Below are positions 4,597 to 7,766 of a stretch of DNA of 7,766 nucleotides, piece by piece. Under the pieces are notes generated by a model. The model had not been told where the DNA came from. It did no database searches and saw only the letters and a list, made by a program, of their open reading frames with translations. How positions within the stretch are numbered: position 1 is the stretch's first letter; the number at the start of each line of letters is the position of its first letter. Source of the stretch: CAYJOG01 sp964371695 [NCBI: uncultured bacterium] (GTDB lineage: Bacteria; CAYJOG01). The stretch lies in NCBI GenBank assembly GCA_964371695.1, contig CAYJOG010000115.1:1-7766 (forward strand), written 5' to 3'. The position numbers were made by a program, and so were the translations under genes.

Positions 4597-7500
4597 GGCA
4601 AAAGTTTGTTGCGGTGTTTGCCCTGTGGATGGGGGCGTGGCTGGCGGGGGCGCAGGTTTTTGCGTCAGCGCCGGTGCCATTTTATGAAGGCGCGCACGCC
4701 GGATTTCGCAACACGCAGGAAACTTTGGCCCGCCTCACATTTGTCAGGGGAGGCAAAAAAACGCCCCTGGCGGATTATCAGGAACCCCTGCGGCTGCTGG
4801 TGGAAGACCCGGACCAGACCGCCCCGCAACTGCGGGTGGTGTTGCAGACCGGCCTGGGCGACGCAGAAACACTCACACTCTGGCCGCTGCGGCCGGGTCT
4901 GTATGCCGCCGACGTGACAGCGCAAAAGGCAGAGGGCGGCTTTGTTCCCGGCAACGGGTTTCTGGAGGCCGGTTCCCGCGACACGGTGACGGCGATTTTT
5001 TCAGACGACACCCCGGGCGGCGGCAAACCCCTTCAGTCGGTGGCGGCGTCTTTTCGTCTGGCCCAGACCGGGCGGCTCACGGCGCACCTGGCCGACGGCA
5101 GTGATCAGCTGACCTACGTGGTTCCCCAGGAGGGCGGCCTGCTGGTGCGGGTGCTGGATCAGGACGAAGACGAAGACGGGGCGGCCAAGACCGACACCGT
5201 GCCCGTGTTGTTTGAAACCCGTGCCGGTGACAAGGGTGTGCTGATGCTGGCCGAGACGGTGATCCCCGGCCGTTTCGAGGCCATTTTGCCCACGGCCCAC
5301 GGCGTGGCCCAGCGCAACAACGGGCGGCTGGAACTGGCGGCGGAAGACGCGGCGACTTTTTCCTATCTGGACCTCGCCTCGGCCACCGGCAAAACACTCT
5401 CGGCGGTGTTGCCGCTTCAGTCGGCCCATGATGCCCACGCCTATCTGCGGGATGGCAAAAAAGAAGTGTTCGGCCTGCCGCTGGAAAAAAACGTCTCCCT
5501 GCTGCTCTCGGATTATGACCTGGACCACGATCTGAAAGGCGAAACGGACTCGGTGGAAGTGCTGCTGAGCACCTACCGGGGCGACATGGAGCGCGCCCTG
5601 GCCAAAGAAACCGCCACGCCGGGGGTTTTTGAGGTCACGTTCATGACTTTTTATGGCCAACCGCTCATCAGCGACGGCCGGGTGTCTCTGCTGGGGGCGG
5701 ACAGTCTGGCGGTGGAACTGGAAGACAAAAACAACGTGCATCCTTGGGCCCCCGTCACGCGCCGGTGGGTCTACGACGCCGCCAGTCCGGCGCAGCTCAG
5801 CGTGTCGGGCGTGAAGGGCGCGGTGCGTGGCCCCACCGAAGTGGTGTTTCAACTCAAGGACCTGAACCTGGACGAAGACGCCCTGCCCGCCACCGATTTT
5901 GTCATTCTTACCGTTCGCTCCGATCCGAGTGGTTATGAAGAAACAGTGCGATTTGACGAAACCCACGTGCCCGGCGAGTTTGAAGGCCGCCTGCCGGTGG
6001 GGTTCAAGCCCGACCTCACCGGCTCCATGGCGGTGGAGCCGGGGGATTTTCTGGTGGCGGAATACACCGATGAAGTCTCCTGGCCCAGCCCGCAGCCCAA
6101 AACCCTCACGGCGCGGGTGCAGGTGCTGGACGACCCCACGGTGACGGTTGTCGCCGCCAGCAGGACGCTTTCGGGCAACCGCCTTGCGCTGAACGAAGCC
6201 ACCCAGGTGGTGTTGTCGGGGGACGGCCTGAAGTATTGGAACAACGCGCCTCAAAAACTGGAGGGCTGGTGGACCGCTCCGGGCGGTGAAAAGGAAAAAG
6301 CCGTTTTCATGCAGACCCGCGAAGGAGCCTATGAGGCCACCCTGCTCACCCACCACACCCAGGCCAAACCGGGCAACGGCGCGGTGGAGGTGCTGGGCGG
6401 CGCGGACGTGGTGCTCAAGCTGGATTATCCCGGTTTGCCCACAAAGGGAAAACTCACGTTCCACCCTGGCCGCGACGCGGTGATTCACTTGGCCGATGGT
6501 CGGGGCAAGGACAGCCGCCTGCCCCGCGTGCTTTACAGCGCCGGGCCGCTTTCCGTGACGGTGGTGGACCTGGACAGGGACACCGACGGAAAGGGCGGCA
6601 CCGACACGCTCACCGTGGAGTTCGCTGCAGGCACGGCCAAACCCGGCCACAAAAACAAAGCCATGAAGGGCGATGTGGAGCAGGTGCGGCTTAAGGAAAC
6701 CAACAAACCCGGTGTGTTCAAGGGGCTGGTGGCTGTGGCCGCAGGCAAAGGCAAGGCCGCAGACGACGTGTTGAGTGGTCTGGCGGACCTGGGTGTGACG
6801 GTGCGTTATGCCGACAATGCCCCGCTGTTGCTGAAATCCGGGGCCACGCTGGCCTATCTGCCGTTCTGGTCGGGTCAGGCGCGCCATGTGCTCAAACAGG
6901 GCCACACCACGCTGGAAGCAGGCCCCACCGGCGAAATGACACTCACGCTGCACGATCCGGACCTGGACCACGACGGCGCGCCCGCCACTGAGCAGGTGAG
7001 CGCCACGTTGCGGCTGAAGGGGCAGGATGAAGAAAGCCTGACGCTGAAGGAAACCGACCTGCCCGGCGTGTTCAAGGCCACCATGCCCTATGCCATCGGC
7101 ACGTGGTTTGACCGCGACGGCGTGGTGCAGTTCACCGGCATGGAGCCGGTGTTGCTGAGTTACGCCGACAGCGCCGGAAGAGAAGTGCTCACCACGCAGA
7201 CCCCCGTGGTGCTGAACAACCCCACCGATCCGCAGCCCACCGGCCCGGCCGATGATTTTTTCCTCGTGGGTCTGGCGGACATCGTGGCGGGCAACTTCAA
7301 CGTGCAGGGGGCCATTGCGCCGCTTGAGATCATGGACGACTTTCACCGGGGGCCTTATGGCGTGGGCAAGGCCAGTTTTTATGCCCTGGGCAAGATCAAG
7401 GGCGTCACGCTGCTGGAGGCCAGTTATGACAGCGAGCGCCGCCGCTCAGACGCCACCGCCAGCGCCACCCCCGCGCCCGACGCCTATTACCCCGTTTATG

Positions 7501-7766
7501 GCGACACCTCGCACACCAGTTACGACGCCGTGCCCCTGGGCAAACTCTATGTGCGGGTGACCCGCAAGCTGCTGGATTTTGTGCTGGGGGATTACACCAC
7601 CACCGCCAGCGCGGGGGAGTTTTTTACCTACACCCGTGCGCTCAGCGGCCTGAAGGCCCAATACACCCACCGCAAGGCCACCGTGCTGGCCTTTGCCGCC
7701 CAGGTGGGACACACCCAGGCGCTGGACCGCATTCAGGGCCAGGGGTTGAGCGGGCCGTATCAGTTG
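4593..7766 (+). CDS. Large exported repeat protein with YYPVYGD/GDY C-terminal domain (3' end cut by window)
   Basis: The frame runs from an ATG overlapping the rdgB stop to the window edge: 1058 codons without a stop. Residues 1-26 form a signal peptide (MRQK, hydrophobic core ALWMGAWLAG, then VFASA), with cleavage likely near residue 24 or 26. Residues about 70-833 hold diverged repeat units that start with acidic loops such as DQDEDEDG (189), DYDLDHD (307), DLNLDED (423), DLDRDTDG (659) and DPDLDHDG (788). Each continues through alternating polar and hydrophobic strands, an E-T..(P)G.F motif and a YAD-like end. From about residue 887 a different domain begins (FFLVGLADIVAG, KIKGVTLLEASYD, YYPVYGD at 965-971, KLYVRV, GDYTT at 999-1003). 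From memory, this pattern occurs in large proteobacterial surface or outer-membrane proteins, where the later part may form a beta-barrel. The Asp-rich loops may bind calcium. Precise function is unknown; an adhesin, scaffold or envelope channel are all possible. Confidence 0.85.
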   Translation, partial: MRQKFVAVFALWMGAWLAGAQVFASAPVPFYEGAHAGFRNTQETLARLTFVRGGKKTPLADYQEPLRLLVEDPDQTAPQLRVVLQTGLGDAETLTLWPLRPGLYAADVTAQKAEGGFVPGNGFLEAGSRDTVTAIFSDDTPGGGKPLQSVAASFRLAQTGRLTAHLADGSDQLTYVVPQEGGLLVRVLDQDEDEDGAAKTDTVPVLFETRAGDKGVLMLAETVIPGRFEAILPTAHGVAQRNNGRLELAAEDAATFSYLDLASATGKTLSAVLPLQSAHDAHAYLRDGKKEVFGLPLEKNVSLLLSDYDLDHDLKGETDSVEVLLSTYRGDMERALAKETATPGVFEVTFMTFYGQPLISDGRVSLLGADSLAVELEDKNNVHPWAPVTRRWVYDAASPAQLSVSGVKGAVRGPTEVVFQLKDLNLDEDALPATDFVILTVRSDPSGYEETVRFDETHVPGEFEGRLPVGFKPDLTGSMAVEPGDFLVAEYTDEVSWPSPQPKTLTARVQVLDDPTVTVVAASRTLSGNRLALNEATQVVLSGDGLKYWNNAPQKLEGWWTAPGGEKEKAVFMQTREGAYEATLLTHHTQAKPGNGAVEVLGGADVVLKLDYPGLPTKGKLTFHPGRDAVIHLADGRGKDSRLPRVLYSAGPLSVTVVDLDRDTDGKGGTDTLTVEFAAGTAKPGHKNKAMKGDVEQVRLKETNKPGVFKGLVAVAAGKGKAADDVLSGLADLGVTVRYADNAPLLLKSGATLAYLPFWSGQARHVLKQGHTTLEAGPTGEMTLTLHDPDLDHDGAPATEQVSATLRLKGQDEESLTLKETDLPGVFKATMPYAIGTWFDRDGVVQFTGMEPVLLSYADSAGREVLTTQTPVVLNNPTDPQPTGPADDFFLVGLADIVAGNFNVQGAIAPLEIMDDFHRGPYGVGKASFYALGKIKGVTLLEASYDSERRRSDATASATPAPDAYYPVYGDTSHTSYDAVPLGKLYVRVTRKLLDFVLGDYTTTASAGEFFTYTRALSGLKAQYTHRKATVLAFAAQVGHTQALDRIQGQGLSGPYQL
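4800..7091 (+). repeat. Diverged protein-level repeat units in the large exported protein
   Basis: Clear units begin at nt 5157 (to 5294), 5511 (to 5648), 5859 (to 5999), 6567 (to 6737) and 6954 (to 7091). Each spans the Asp-rich loop through the ET..G.F motif: AETVIPGRFEA, KETATPGVFEV, DETHVPGEFEG, KETNKPGVFKG and KETDLPGVFKA. A degenerate unit at 4800-4916 (VEDPDQTAP to PGLYAADV) and another around 6200-6350 (TREGAYEATL) probably extend the series. The DNA itself is not obviously repetitive, so the units are old duplications. The fold is probably an immunoglobulin-like beta-sandwich, by inference only. Confidence 0.75.

Noticed and set aside
5001-7346. Open frame of 781 codons on the - strand, opposite the large exported protein.
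   Set aside because: Its translation is rich in His, Gln, Arg and Gly, with no domain-like pattern, as expected for the complement of a GC-rich gene. The + strand frame has a signal peptide, repeats and recognisable motifs over the same bases.

Overview
The window is GC-rich, densely packed chromosomal DNA from a Gram-negative bacterium. The signs are a lipoprotein-type M23 peptidase, an LD-carboxypeptidase and a large exported protein with a C-terminal domain that looks outer-membrane associated. A proteobacterium is the most natural guess, but nothing here fixes the genus. I see no rRNA, tRNA, transposase, integrase or CRISPR array.

Layout. (1) On the + strand, positions 1-1636 hold the 3' half of miaA (tRNA dimethylallyltransferase), followed 28 nt later by an LD-carboxypeptidase gene (ldcA-like, peptidase family S66). 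(2) Positions 1637-1890 are a non-coding gap between convergent genes. It is filled mainly by two inverted copies of a hairpin-rich REP-like repeat (1664-1731 and 1779-1845). (3) On the - strand, positions 3851-1891 hold an M23 metallopeptidase lipoprotein gene whose stop overlaps the start (GTGA) of a sugar-1-phosphate nucleotidyltransferase with a C-terminal hexapeptide-repeat tail. (4) On the + strand from 3979 there is rdgB/HAM1 (non-canonical purine NTP pyrophosphatase). Its stop overlaps (ATGA) the start of a very long open frame that runs off the right edge (4593-7766, 1058 codons, no stop).

The long frame encodes an exported protein with a signal peptide and at least five, probably six or seven, diverged repeat units. 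Each unit has an Asp-rich start, then an 'ET..PG.F' motif, then a 'YaD'-like end. The units are followed by a different domain with YYPVYGD and GDY motifs that I take to be the start of an outer-membrane or surface module.

The most striking element is inside ldcA. Between 1254 and 1432 there are five different inverted repeats laid almost end to end (gaps 0, 2, 1 and 3 nt), with stems of 8 to 14 paired bases. They are translated in frame as about 60 extra residues between two conserved blocks of an otherwise normal-length LD-carboxypeptidase. Of the three + strand frames through this array, only the ldcA frame has no stop codon. This looks like a composite palindromic element that entered a housekeeping gene and was kept as coding sequence.

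Three of the six genes (ldcA, M23 peptidase, nucleotidyltransferase) plausibly act on peptidoglycan or its precursors. miaA and rdgB are housekeeping genes for tRNA modification and nucleotide-pool sanitation.
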